A DNA stretch of 64,000 nucleotides from Chitinophaga dinghuensis (GCF_003259435.1 NZ_QLMA01000004.1:496001-560000), one strand, 5' to 3'. Positions 34,630 through 43,759 are shown, numbered from the stretch's first letter. The notes: generated from the sequence alone by a model not told the origin. Made by a program: numbers and translations.

Positions 34630-36195
34630 TTATTTTTCCAGGTAGCGTGCCAGATCTGATATAGAGCGGATATGTAATTTTGTTGTTTGTTCCCGGCGCA
34701 TCATCAGGGCGTATGTATTATTAAAACCGATGGGAGGCAGCCATTTAATGTGATATCTGCTTTCAAATTCCCGGCTCACATAATCGTACACTTTATTTTT
34801 ATCCGCGATGATGGTGTCAGTAACTGACCGGGGAGCCTGGAGTATTGCCAGCAAACCGGTACCGCTATATTCGGGATACAAGTCAAGCTGATTATTGTTC
34901 AATGCATCGAAACAAATTTTTGTGCCTCCGAGTCCCAGTTTGGTACTTACAGCCAGATCTGTATGGCCTTCTATCAGCATTTTGTACATATTTGCCAGGA
35001 TATAGCCATCTCCAAAAATTTTAGAGCCTATTCTGATAGTGCCTTTATTCCCGTTTCGGGCGGGTAGGAGGAGTCCCTGTTGCTGCAGGAAATCTGCCGC
35101 CACTTTTTCCGGGCTAAATTTCAGGTAATCCACCTGATAATTGAGCGCCGTCATTATGCTATCATTAATTGTACCAGCCAGGAGGTTAAGCGCTGGGGCC
35201 AGTTCCGGAAATTGAGAAAGTGTTTCTTCCCTGACAATAGGGGCCGCATAGTACGGGGGGAAAATATGTTTGTCGTCTTCCAGTACTACCAGGTCGTAGG
35301 CCTTTGCGCGGCCATCCGTACTGCTCCCTGAGATAATATCCACTGTTTTTTGTGCGGCAGCCTTGTACATAATCATATCACTGATGACCAGTGGTTGCAG
35401 GTGTATCCCATACACAGACCGGAGACCGATGTTTCCGTCTCTTCGCCCCATAAATTCGGGCGTGAAGCCCGCCTTTAGTTTACTACGACCTTCAAATGGA
35501 AGTAGATAAAAGGAGGATAGCAACAGAATAATGGCGGGGAATACGTATAGTCGCCAACGTGAGCGGGGTGATTTCATGTGTTGGAGCAGGGATATCAGCC
35601 AGTCGAACAATATGGCCAGAAGGGCTGCTGGTATTGCTCCGGCAAGGATCATATTGGAATTGTTCAGGGCTATACCGCCAAAAATAAATTCCCCTAATCC
35701 GCCGGCTGCAATATAAGCTGCTAGTGTAGCCACGCCTACATTGATAACAGTGGCAGTTCGGATTCCTGCCAATATAACGGGCATGGCTAGTGGTAATTGT
35801 ACTTTGTACAGTAGCTGCCGGCTGCTCATGCCCATTCCTGTGGCCGCTTCCGTAATAGCGGAATCGACCCCCAGAATACCTGTGTAAGTATTACGGATGA
35901 TAGGGAGTAAAGCATATAGAAATAGGGCTACTATAGCGGGTTTAGCGCCGATGCCCAGTAAAGGAATCATAAAACCCAGCAAAGCAATGCTGGGGATCGT
36001 TTGTAATACGCCCGCGATGCCAAGTACCATTCCTGCCAATGACTGTCGCCTGGTGATGAGAATGCCCAATGGCAGACCAATAGCAATAGCGAGCAGAACG
36101 GAAATGAAGGTGAGTCCGGTATGCGTGATGGTTTGTTGCAGCAGCTTGCCAGATTCCTGGTGTATGAATGTAAAAAATCCTATCTGTGGTTCCAT
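34630..36195 (-). CDS. OpuB/EgtU-like ABC permease fused to a circularly permuted binding domain
   Basis: 521 residues. Residues 1-232 are a BPD-type permease with an EAA loop (EAATGMGMSSRQLLYKVQLP, 116-135) and a last span near 218-232. Residues 239-521 are a periplasmic binding domain. Family order is IxIGSK first, then LKAGF. Here LKAGFTPEF, SSTDGRAKAYDLVVLEDDKH and ALNYQVD come first (239-373), a linker follows (374-385), and IRIGSKIFGDGYI, LDLYPEYSGTGL and GFNNTYAL come last (386-521). The fused layout equals EgtU. With egtB and egtD downstream (7-bp gap), ergothioneine is the likely ligand; betaine or choline is the alternative. Confidence 0.85.
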   Translation of the reverse strand: MEPQIGFFTFIHQESGKLLQQTITHTGLTFISVLLAIAIGLPLGILITRRQSLAGMVLGIAGVLQTIPSIALLGFMIPLLGIGAKPAIVALFLYALLPIIRNTYTGILGVDSAITEAATGMGMSSRQLLYKVQLPLAMPVILAGIRTATVINVGVATLAAYIAAGGLGEFIFGGIALNNSNMILAGAIPAALLAILFDWLISLLQHMKSPRSRWRLYVFPAIILLLSSFYLLPFEGRSKLKAGFTPEFMGRRDGNIGLRSVYGIHLQPLVISDMIMYKAAAQKTVDIISGSSTDGRAKAYDLVVLEDDKHIFPPYYAAPIVREETLSQFPELAPALNLLAGTINDSIMTALNYQVDYLKFSPEKVAADFLQQQGLLLPARNGNKGTIRIGSKIFGDGYILANMYKMLIEGHTDLAVSTKLGLGGTKICFDALNNNQLDLYPEYSGTGLLAILQAPRSVTDTIIADKNKVYDYVSREFESRYHIKWLPPIGFNNTYALMMRREQTTKLHIRSISDLARYLEK

Positions 36196-36198
36196 CGC

Positions 36199-37143
36199 TT
36201 ATTGTTTTTTGAATGCATGTAATCCATTCATGATTCCATCTCCGGTAATGGCTTTTACTTCATTGTTCCAGGATATGACGATGTCCTGTGTGCTGAGTGC
36301 CGAGAGTGCATTCCAGCAGGTATCTTCTGCCGTGAGTACCTGGTGCGCCTGCGGCAGACGCGTGTCTGGCAGACTTGCCCATATATCTTTAATCTTCAGG
36401 GTGGAGAGTTCCAGATGAAGACGTTGTCCGTCGAAGAAATTGCGCACAAAATCGTTTGCAGGCTGGAAGAGAAGAGCGGCAGGAGTACCCAGTTGCTGAA
36501 TACGTCCTTCGTTCATCAGGCAAATGCGATCGCCCAGTTCCACTGCTTCTTCTATATCATGGGTTACCAGTACAACCGTTTTTGTGTGTAGCTCATCGAG
36601 GGATTTGAATTCTTTTCGTACAGTGGTACGCGTTAGAGGATCGAGTGCTCCAAACGGTTCATCCATGAGTAGCACCGGCGGATCGGCGGCCAGTGCGCGT
36701 GCGAGACCGACTCTTTGTTGCTGGCCTCCACTGAGTGCGGCAGGGTATTCCGAGGCGAAGGTGGCAGGAGGTAATTTGAGTTTTTCCATCAGTGCATTGC
36801 AGCGGGATTGGGTTTTTTCTTTGTCCCATCCCAGGAGTTCAGGCACTGTACTGATATTTTCCATAACGGTATAATGTGGGAAAAGGCCATGGTATTGTAA
36901 TACGTAACCTATGCCTTTACGGAGATCAGTTGCAGGGAGATCTTTAATATTTTTTCCATTAACGAAAATCTGGCCGGTGCTGGGTTCCAGCAACCTGTTG
37001 ATCATGCGCAGGGTGGTTGTTTTCCCGCAGCCGCTGGTCCCCAAAAGTACCATGATTTCACCATCTGCAATTTCCAGTGACAGATCTTCCACCGCATTTT
37101 TTCCATTTCCAAAAGATTTACTGACATGACTAAGTTGTATCAT
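36199..37143 (-). CDS. ABC transporter ATPase (OpuA/ProV/EgtV-like)
   Basis: A 314-residue ATP-binding subunit. Walker A is GTSGCGKTT, the Q-loop is VLQYHGLFP, the signature is LSGGQQQRVGLARAL, and Walker B with D-loop is VLLMDEPFGALDPL. The C-terminal 65 residues follow the pattern of degraded CBS regions of the quaternary-amine family. The next gene, 3 bp away, encodes the permease/binding fusion, so the two form one importer. By analogy with EgtUV this is EgtV. Confidence 0.87.
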   Translation of the reverse strand: MIQLSHVSKSFGNGKNAVEDLSLEIADGEIMVLLGTSGCGKTTTLRMINRLLEPSTGQIFVNGKNIKDLPATDLRKGIGYVLQYHGLFPHYTVMENISTVPELLGWDKEKTQSRCNALMEKLKLPPATFASEYPAALSGGQQQRVGLARALAADPPVLLMDEPFGALDPLTRTTVRKEFKSLDELHTKTVVLVTHDIEEAVELGDRICLMNEGRIQQLGTPAALLFQPANDFVRNFFDGQRLHLELSTLKIKDIWASLPDTRLPQAHQVLTAEDTCWNALSALSTQDIVISWNNEVKAITGDGIMNGLHAFKKQ

Positions 37144-37187
37144 TCAAAAAGATGGTGTTGATGAGGAATTATATACACAGAATGCCC

Positions 37188-38573
37188 CTATTTATCCAGG
37201 GTCATAAAAAGATTATTTATTGATTCCGCATACAAGGGGTGTGCGAAAATCATTTCCTTAAGCTGAGTAGCGGTAAGATCGCCTGCCATGGCCATTTGTA
37301 GGATAGACATTATTTCACCGCCCTGTTCTCCTATGATAGCGGCGCCAAGAATTTTATCAGTAGCAGCATGTACCAGCGCTTTCATAAACCCGGTAGTATG
37401 GCCTGTCTCAATCGCTCTGGCTACTTTATCCATTCCCAGTACAGCTACTTTAAATGGATAGCCTTTCTGATTAGCTTCTTTTTCGGATAGCCCGATGCGT
37501 CCCAGTTGCGGGTCGGTAAACATGCAATAGGGGATTTGCCGGGCGAGCGTAGATATAGACTTTTTTTCTATCAGATTATGGTAAATAATGAGATGATCGT
37601 TATAGGAAACATGGGTGAAAGCAGGTCCTGGTTTTACATCTCCCAGTGCAAAAATTCCCGGGCAGGAAGTTTCCAGGTGATCATTGACTTGTACAAACCC
37701 GTGTTCATCGATGGTGACATTGGTTTTGTTCAGCTGAAGGTCTGCCGTTTGGGGCCTACGACCTGTGGCTACCAGTAAATGCGTACCTGTAATGGTTTTG
37801 CGGGAGGTGCCTGAAATAATATCCATGGTGATGGTAGTTCCATCTGTAGATATATTGGAAGGTTCAGATGAAGTATGGATTTTCATGCCTTCTTCCTCGA
37901 GCATTTTCCTGACTACGGCGGCTACATCTTCGTCCTCTCTTGACACCAGGTGCATACCAGGCTCGATCACTGTAACGTGACTGCCTAAACGCTGGTAGAG
38001 TTGCCCCATTTCCAGTCCTATGTAACTACCGCCTAGTACGATCAGTTCTTTTGGGATGACTGTCATGTCCAGGATAGTAGTGCTGGTAAGGTAATTAATC
38101 TGATGGATGCCAGGAATTTCAGGCACTGTGGTAGCTGCGCCGGTGTTGATAAAGATATAGGTTCCTTCCAGTTCCAGTGGCGGCTTTTCCTGTTGGGTAA
38201 CCGTAATTTTTTTTACGCCGGAAAATGTTGCCTGGCCATGAATGATGCGAATATTGGGTTCGGCTTCCAGGGAGCGGAGGATATTATGGCGGAATCGTTG
38301 AACGATTTCATTTTTGCGTAATACGATGAAGGGGAGGTCTACGGTAATATCTCCTTCTGTATGGATGCCCCAGGAACTGCTGTGTTGGATGGTATTGGCC
38401 ACCTTTGCGCAGGAGATCATGGATTTCGTGGGGGTACAGCCATCATTGATGCAGGTGCCACCGAGGAGGCGTTTTTCGATCAGGGCGGTTTTCATGCCTT
38501 TTTTTGCCAGTTTGCGGGCTAATGGCGTTCCACCCTGTCCGGACCCAATAATGATAGCATCAAATTTTTCCAT
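37188..38573 (-). CDS. FAD-dependent NAD(P)H disulfide oxidoreductase, MerA-like fold
   Basis: 461 residues from the ATG at 38573; the longer frame upstream has no family match. The FAD site is AIIIGSGQGGTPLARKLAKK, and the redox disulfide is C41-x4-C46 in GGTCINDGCTPTKSM. The NAD(P) fold is IVLGGSYIGLEMGQLYQRLG, the second FAD segment is CPGIFALGDV, and the C-terminal dyad is HPLYAE. It lacks the MerA heavy-metal domain and C-terminal Cys pair, so mercury is not the substrate. It is the first gene of the egt operon, 44 bp before the ATPase; recycling of oxidised ergothioneine is an inference. Confidence 0.85.
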   Translation of the reverse strand: MEKFDAIIIGSGQGGTPLARKLAKKGMKTALIEKRLLGGTCINDGCTPTKSMISCAKVANTIQHSSSWGIHTEGDITVDLPFIVLRKNEIVQRFRHNILRSLEAEPNIRIIHGQATFSGVKKITVTQQEKPPLELEGTYIFINTGAATTVPEIPGIHQINYLTSTTILDMTVIPKELIVLGGSYIGLEMGQLYQRLGSHVTVIEPGMHLVSREDEDVAAVVRKMLEEEGMKIHTSSEPSNISTDGTTITMDIISGTSRKTITGTHLLVATGRRPQTADLQLNKTNVTIDEHGFVQVNDHLETSCPGIFALGDVKPGPAFTHVSYNDHLIIYHNLIEKKSISTLARQIPYCMFTDPQLGRIGLSEKEANQKGYPFKVAVLGMDKVARAIETGHTTGFMKALVHAATDKILGAAIIGEQGGEIMSILQMAMAGDLTATQLKEMIFAHPLYAESINNLFMTLDK

Positions 38574-38703
38574 ATTCAAGGGTTTGAGTAAGAGGAAGGA
38601 CCAATAACTATACCACGGGGACCAGCTGCAGAATTCTCTAAAATTAGGCTTTTTTTCCCGCAAAGCGTGGCTTGTTCGGAATGGCCATTTCGTTTAAAAT
38701 GCG

Positions 38704-38711
38704 TACCTTTG
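38704..38711 (+). promoter_or_regulatory. Predicted -7 element for the dihydrouridine synthase gene
   Basis: TACCTTTG is an exact TAnnTTTG match, 23 bp before the TTG start codon at 38734. No convincing -33 element is seen at the usual distance. Confidence 0.4.
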
Positions 38712-38733
38712 CCCGCTGAAAATTTGATGAACC

Positions 38734-39771
38734 TTGGTTAAAATTGGCAACATAACATTACCTGATTTTCCTTTGCTGCTGGCGCCCATGGAGGATGTAA
38801 GCGATCCGCCGTTCCGTGTGGTATGTAAGGAAAATGGGGCGGACCTCATGTATACGGAGTTTATATCCAGTGACGGGCTGATTCGGGATGCGATAAAATG
38901 TCGGCGCAAGCTGGAATTTTTCGAATTCGAGCGTCCGATTGGGATACAGATATTTGGGGGAGACGAGGATTCTCTGGCTATGGCGGCTAAAATTGTAGAC
39001 GTCACCAATCCTGATTTACTCGACATCAATTTTGGTTGTCCGGTGAAGAAAGTGGCTGGCAGAGGCGCAGGAGCCGGCGTACTGAAAGACATAGATCTTA
39101 TGGTACGACTGACAGAAGCCTGCGTAAAGGCCACCAATTTGCCAGTAACCGTTAAAACCCGCCTGGGATGGGATGATGATACCAAGAATATCGAAGAAGT
39201 GGCAGAAAGACTACAGGATGTTGGTATCAAAGCGCTGGCGATTCATGGACGTACCCGTTGCCAAATGTATAAAGGCGAGGCTGATTGGACGCTGATCGGG
39301 AAAGTGAAGAATAATCCGCGTATCAAAATTCCTATTATCGGAAACGGAGATATAAATACCCCGCAGAAAGCGCTGGAATATAAGAATCGCTACGGTGTAG
39401 ATGGTATTATGATAGGCCGCGCCGCCATCAATTACCCATGGATTTTCCGTGAGATCAAGCATTATGTGGAAACAGGAGAAATGCGTGCCGGTCCAACTTT
39501 GGAAGAGCGCATTGCAGTCAGCAAAAAGCATCTGCATGAATCTGTGAAGTGGAAAGGACCTATTGCTGGTATCAATGAGATGAGAGGTTGTTATGCCAAT
39601 TATCTGAAAGGCTTACCAGATATCAAGCAGTTCAGAAGCAGATTGGTCACATTAAAAACTGAAGAAGAGGTAGTGGCGGTGTTGGATGAGATTGAAGCCT
39701 ATTACAAAGGCATAGAGCTAGAGAATACGCCGATAGAGCTGATCGATTATCACCAGAATTGCCCACTATAA
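38734..39771 (+). CDS. dusB: tRNA-dihydrouridine synthase
   Basis: A 345-residue Dus-family flavoenzyme that reduces uridine to dihydrouridine in the tRNA D-loop. The FMN barrel begins LPDFPLLLAPMEDVSDPPFR, followed by INFGCPVKKVAGRGAGAG with the catalytic Cys, AIHGRTRCQMYKG and GVDGIMIGRAAINYPW. The start is a TTG. A TGA lies two codons upstream in the same frame, and the first internal ATG (residue 19) falls inside the conserved APMEDVSDPP motif. The paralogue letter (B) is a guess from family resemblance. A terminator follows. Confidence 0.88.
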   Translation: MVKIGNITLPDFPLLLAPMEDVSDPPFRVVCKENGADLMYTEFISSDGLIRDAIKCRRKLEFFEFERPIGIQIFGGDEDSLAMAAKIVDVTNPDLLDINFGCPVKKVAGRGAGAGVLKDIDLMVRLTEACVKATNLPVTVKTRLGWDDDTKNIEEVAERLQDVGIKALAIHGRTRCQMYKGEADWTLIGKVKNNPRIKIPIIGNGDINTPQKALEYKNRYGVDGIMIGRAAINYPWIFREIKHYVETGEMRAGPTLEERIAVSKKHLHESVKWKGPIAGINEMRGCYANYLKGLPDIKQFRSRLVTLKTEEEVVAVLDEIEAYYKGIELENTPIELIDYHQNCPL

Positions 39772-39784
39772 ACATATTTTAAGA

Positions 39785-39808
39785 AGCCGCAACTGCGGCT
39801 TTTTTTAT
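39785..39808 (+). terminator. Terminator after the dihydrouridine synthase gene
   Basis: AGCCGCA and TGCGGCT pair around a very short loop (AC), with seven T following. Confidence 0.75.
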
Positions 39809-39896
39809 GCCCCTGATTTTGAAGGCTGCCAAATTTTAAGGATATTCGTTAAGACGGTTGTTTATGTGGATTGGCCTTACCATTAAATTCCCCATT

Positions 39897-40478
39897 ATGT
39901 TAAAACCAGTAGTAACCGCAGTAATCCTTATGCTATTGTTGTCTGCCTGCATCTCCAAATCGGACCACAATCCTCTGCAGCAAAGCAGTACAGAAATTCC
40001 GGATACGACGCAGAAATTCGATATCCGTCATCGTGATCAGCAACAGATAGAAAAAGTAATTTACAGCTTTGCAGAAAACTTCGATAATGTACACCTGGAG
40101 AAATGCCTGGAGTTAATGGACGAGAACATCCGCGGAGAAGTGGATGGGGTGATGCTCCACGGGAAGCAGAACTTCGCATCCCGTATTACACGGCTGGCAG
40201 AAAGCGTAAAGAATGCCCATTATCAACAACGGCATTTGATTTCCAATATGCAGTTTGAAGGACTCACAAACGATACCGTTAAAGTCAGTATGTATTCCGC
40301 TATGTTGTCTACAGATCTGACAACAGGAATGATACAACTAATGCAGGTAGGATATTACAAAGGCAAACTGGTAAAGAAAGGCGACAAATGGTTGATTGCC
40401 GTATTGAACTCTCTGCCAGACAGTAGACTGGTGGAGAATTTCTTTAAAGAACCACTGGATTCTATTAATAAACGATGA
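39897..40478 (+). CDS. Lipoprotein, possibly SnoaL/NTF2-like
   Basis: 193 residues from the ATG at 39897, which begins a signal peptide with a lipobox (LLLSAC, Cys18). An ATG at 39858 would lengthen it without sense. The region IEKVIYSFAENFDNVHLEKC, then FKGKL-like YYKGKLVKKGDKWLIAVLNS, follows the cone-shaped SnoaL/NTF2 pattern, but no active residues are evident. Probably attached to the outer membrane or periplasmic. Function unknown. Confidence 0.65.
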   Translation: MLKPVVTAVILMLLLSACISKSDHNPLQQSSTEIPDTTQKFDIRHRDQQQIEKVIYSFAENFDNVHLEKCLELMDENIRGEVDGVMLHGKQNFASRITRLAESVKNAHYQQRHLISNMQFEGLTNDTVKVSMYSAMLSTDLTTGMIQLMQVGYYKGKLVKKGDKWLIAVLNSLPDSRLVENFFKEPLDSINKR

Positions 40479-40539
40479 TATATTATTTTTCTGATACCTG
40501 TTATCAGTGGAATAATGATGCTATCTCTAATAATGGAAC

Positions 40540-40547
40540 TAATTTTG
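40540..40547 (+). promoter_or_regulatory. Predicted -7 element for the aldo/keto reductase gene
   Basis: TAATTTTG matches TAnnTTTG 45 bp upstream of the start codon. No good -33 element was found. Confidence 0.35.
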
Positions 40548-40591
40548 TGGTCGCAATGCAGATCTGATTTTCTGATTCAAAAGATTAAATT

Positions 40592-41425
40592 ATGAACATT
40601 ACAGACATTAAAGGAACCGTACAGCTTTCAAATGGCGTGAATATGCCGTATCTGGGTTTGGGCGTATGGAGAACCAACGAGGGACAGGAAGTTATTGATG
40701 CCGTGAAATACGCATTGGACGCTGGGTATCGTCATATTGATACTGCTACGATTTATGGAAATGAAGAAGGGGTAGGTACCGCTATTGCTAATCACGCAAC
40801 AGACAGAAAAGAGGTATTTATCACCACGAAAGTATGGAATGCCGATCAAGGATATGATAGTACTATTAAAGCATTTGAGGCATCCCTGGATAAACTGAAA
40901 ACGGATTACCTGGATCTTTACCTGATTCACTGGCCGGTGAAAGGTAAGTATAAAGAAACCTGGCGCGCACTGGAAACATTGTATGCAGAAGGCAGAGTAA
41001 AGGCCATCGGCGTAAGTAATTTCCTGCAACACCATCTGGAAGACCTGATGCAATCTGCTAAGGTAATACCTATGGTAGATCAGTTGGAGTTCCATCCACG
41101 ACTGGTGCAACCCAAATTATTAGAGTTCACTCGTCAGCATAACATTCAGCATGAAGCCTGGAGTCCACTCATGCAGGGACAAATCTTCGATATCCCTGAA
41201 CTGAAAGAGTTGGCGCAAAAGTATGGCGTTTCTGTGGCGCAGTTGGTACTCAGATGGGATCTCCAGAAAGGCGTAGTGACCATCCCTAAAAGTATTCAGC
41301 AGAAAAGAATTGCAGACAATGCAAAGCTTTTCGGATTCAACATTGAGGCGGTGGATATGGCGCTTATTGATGGACTGGATGCTGCCACCAGAGTAGGTCC
41401 TGATCCGGATAATTTCAATTTCTAA
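40592..41425 (+). CDS. Aldo/keto reductase
   Basis: A 277-residue NADPH-dependent reductase of the 2,5-diketo-gluconate reductase type. Visible are DAGYRHIDTATIYGNEEGVG with the catalytic Asp and Tyr, ITTKVW with the Lys, LDLYLIHWPVKG with the His, KAIGVSNF, and the cofactor-binding VVTIPKSIQQKRIADNAK. It acts on aldehydes and sugars in the cytoplasm; the substrate is not predictable. It is a single-gene unit between a -7 element and a strong terminator. Confidence 0.9.
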   Translation: MNITDIKGTVQLSNGVNMPYLGLGVWRTNEGQEVIDAVKYALDAGYRHIDTATIYGNEEGVGTAIANHATDRKEVFITTKVWNADQGYDSTIKAFEASLDKLKTDYLDLYLIHWPVKGKYKETWRALETLYAEGRVKAIGVSNFLQHHLEDLMQSAKVIPMVDQLEFHPRLVQPKLLEFTRQHNIQHEAWSPLMQGQIFDIPELKELAQKYGVSVAQLVLRWDLQKGVVTIPKSIQQKRIADNAKLFGFNIEAVDMALIDGLDAATRVGPDPDNFNF

Positions 41426-41445
41426 GATAATTCGCTTAATGCGCT

Positions 41446-41482
41446 AAAGGGAAAGGCCGGCAATTGCCGGCCTTTCCCTTTT
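41446..41482 (+). terminator. Perfect-palindrome terminator
   Basis: A 36-bp perfect palindrome with centre AATT (AAAGGGAAAGGCCGGC and its complement) followed by T-rich sequence. It closes the aldo/keto reductase transcript. Confidence 0.85.
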
Positions 41483-41602
41483 TTAGATGAATCCTGTCTG
41501 GCTAATTAGTACCATATTTTTAGCTAGATAACAATAGAATTTATTTCTAACTTACGTGCTCTATTAGATATTATTTAGCCATTTAGCAAGGTTTTTAGCA
41601 CG

Positions 41603-43759
41603 ATGATGAAACGTAAGTTATTCACTATTGCCCTCGGTATGCTTACCGTACAGCAGTTGGTTGCGCAGGAGCAGCCGATGTTTCGCAGGGTAGATCAGCC
41701 AACAGAAGCCAGGGTGCAGGATTTGCTGCACACCCTTACCTTATCAGAAAAAATTTCCCTCCTGGGATACAACAGTCCAGCTATTGAACGCCTGAAAATT
41801 CCTGCCTATAATTGGTGGAATGAAGCGCTGCATGGTATTGCCAGAGGAGGTGAAGCCACCGTTTATCCGCAGGCAGTAGGACTTTCCGCCACCTTTGATC
41901 CGGTACTCGCAAAGGCTGTGGCCAACAGTATTTCCACAGAAGCTCGCGCGAAGTATAATCTTGCGACAGCAGCCGGGCGGCATGTGCAATACATGGGACT
42001 GAACTTCTGGACACCCAACATTAATATCTTCCGCGATCCACGCTGGGGAAGAGGCCAGGAAACCTATGGTGAGGACCCCTTCCTCACTGCAACCATGGCG
42101 GGCGCCTTTGTAAACGGCCTTCAGGGCGATGATCCACAGCATCTGAAAACAGCCGCCTGTGCTAAGCATTTCGCGGTACACAGCGGACCAGAAAAGGATC
42201 GCCATGAATTCAATGCCATTGTGGATGAGAAGGATCTACGGGAAACATACCTCTATGCTTTTAAGAAACTGGTAGATGGTAAAGTAGAATCCATTATGTG
42301 CGCATACAATCGCGTCAACAACCAACCTTGCTGTACCGGTAATACGCTGCTGCAAGATATCTTGCGCAAAGAATGGAAATTCGGCGGACAGGTAGTAACC
42401 GACTGCTGGGCGCTGGATGATATTTGGCGCAGACATAAAGCCATTCCTACCCGTGAAGAAGTAGCTGCCGCAGCTATCAAGGCAGGCGTAAACCTGGACT
42501 GCGCCAATATTCTACAGGACGATGTCTTGAAAGCGATCAACAAAGGCTGGCTGAAAGCGGCAGATGTGGATTCCGCATTGGTGGCCTCTTTACGCACTCA
42601 AATGAAACTGGGATTATATGATGATGCCTCACAGCGACAGTTTGCAGCATATGGGGCAGACAGTGTGAATAATGACTGGCATGCGCAGTTGGCTTTGCAG
42701 GCAGCCAGGGAAAGTATGGTGTTGCTGAAAAACAATGGCGTATTGCCTTTGCAGCAGGATAAATATGCTTCCATGCTGGTAACCGGTTCTAACTCCGTAT
42801 CCTTGGAAGCGCTGATGGGCAACTATCATGGCGTTTCCGGCAATATGGTCACTTTTGCAGCGGGCCTTAGCAAAGCAGCAGGACCAGCAGTAGCTATGCA
42901 ATATGACCAGGGATGTGATTTTACAGACACGTTGCATTTCGGCGGCATCTGGGCCTCCGAAAATTGTGATGTAACTGTAGCGGTGATTGGCCTTACACCC
43001 TTGCTGGAAGGGGAAGATGGCGATGCATTTTTATCGCCCGCAGGTGGCGACAAAAACACGCTGAGCTTACCTCGTTCCCAGGTGATTTTCATGCAGAAAT
43101 TACGCGCTGCTCATAAGAAGCCTATCATTGCTGTAGTAACGGCAGGTAGCGCAGTGGACCTCAGCGCTATTGAGCCATATGCTGATGCTATTATCCTGGC
43201 CTGGTATCCGGGAGAACAAGGTGGGAATGCCCTTGCAGATATTATTTATGGTAAATATACTCCTTCCGGAAGACTGCCACTGACCTTCTATCACTCGCTG
43301 AGCGATTTACCTGATTATAAGGATTATAGCATGAAAGGCCGTACCTATCGATATTTTACAGGAAAGGCGGCATGGCCTTTTGGGTTCGGTATGAGCTATA
43401 CTACCTTCGACTATTCCTGGAAACAGTCGCCAGCAGATCGTTACAAAGCAAACGATACCATTCGTATGACCGTGAACGTTAGTAACACCGGTAAATATGA
43501 TGCAGATGAAGTGGTGCAGGCATATATCAGTTATCCGGCGATAGACAGAATGCCGTTGAAAGAGCTGAAAGCCTTTGGCAGAGTGCATACTACAAAAGGA
43601 GGGAGCCAGGAACTGGAATTACAGATACCCGTAAGTGAATTGCAGAAGTGGGATTTACGCCAGGGTAAGTGGAAGCTGTATCCTGGAAATTATACGATTC
43701 ACATTGGCGGGGATTCGGAACATTTTCGTTTATCCCGCACGTTTAGTGTGAAGGGTTAG
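41603..43759 (+). CDS. Secreted GH3 glycoside hydrolase, beta-xylosidase/beta-glucosidase type
   Basis: 718 residues with a signal peptide (MMKRKLFTIALGMLTVQQL, then VAQ). The GH3 barrel has YNWWNEALHGIARGG, NFWTPNINIFRDPRWGRGQE, the Lys-His of ACAKHFAVHSGPE and the nucleophile D267 in VVTDCWALDD. The C-terminal sandwich domain holds KNNGVLPL, and a fibronectin-like domain closes the protein (VNVSNTGKYDADEVVQAYIS). The RDPRWGRGQETYGEDPFL pattern favours beta-xylosidase or arabinosidase, though beta-glucosidase is possible. It precedes a GH9 enzyme by 44 bp, so the pair probably degrades a plant beta-glycan in the periplasm. Confidence 0.9.
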   Translation: MMKRKLFTIALGMLTVQQLVAQEQPMFRRVDQPTEARVQDLLHTLTLSEKISLLGYNSPAIERLKIPAYNWWNEALHGIARGGEATVYPQAVGLSATFDPVLAKAVANSISTEARAKYNLATAAGRHVQYMGLNFWTPNINIFRDPRWGRGQETYGEDPFLTATMAGAFVNGLQGDDPQHLKTAACAKHFAVHSGPEKDRHEFNAIVDEKDLRETYLYAFKKLVDGKVESIMCAYNRVNNQPCCTGNTLLQDILRKEWKFGGQVVTDCWALDDIWRRHKAIPTREEVAAAAIKAGVNLDCANILQDDVLKAINKGWLKAADVDSALVASLRTQMKLGLYDDASQRQFAAYGADSVNNDWHAQLALQAARESMVLLKNNGVLPLQQDKYASMLVTGSNSVSLEALMGNYHGVSGNMVTFAAGLSKAAGPAVAMQYDQGCDFTDTLHFGGIWASENCDVTVAVIGLTPLLEGEDGDAFLSPAGGDKNTLSLPRSQVIFMQKLRAAHKKPIIAVVTAGSAVDLSAIEPYADAIILAWYPGEQGGNALADIIYGKYTPSGRLPLTFYHSLSDLPDYKDYSMKGRTYRYFTGKAAWPFGFGMSYTTFDYSWKQSPADRYKANDTIRMTVNVSNTGKYDADEVVQAYISYPAIDRMPLKELKAFGRVHTTKGGSQELELQIPVSELQKWDLRQGKWKLYPGNYTIHIGGDSEHFRLSRTFSVKG

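Noticed and set aside
37188..38573. Mercuric reductase
   Set aside because: No N-terminal heavy-metal domain, no C-terminal Cys pair, and no other mer genes around it.
40592..41425. Aldo/keto reductase as part of the GH3-GH9 sugar locus
   Set aside because: A perfect-palindrome terminator separates it, and nothing points to a shared transcript.
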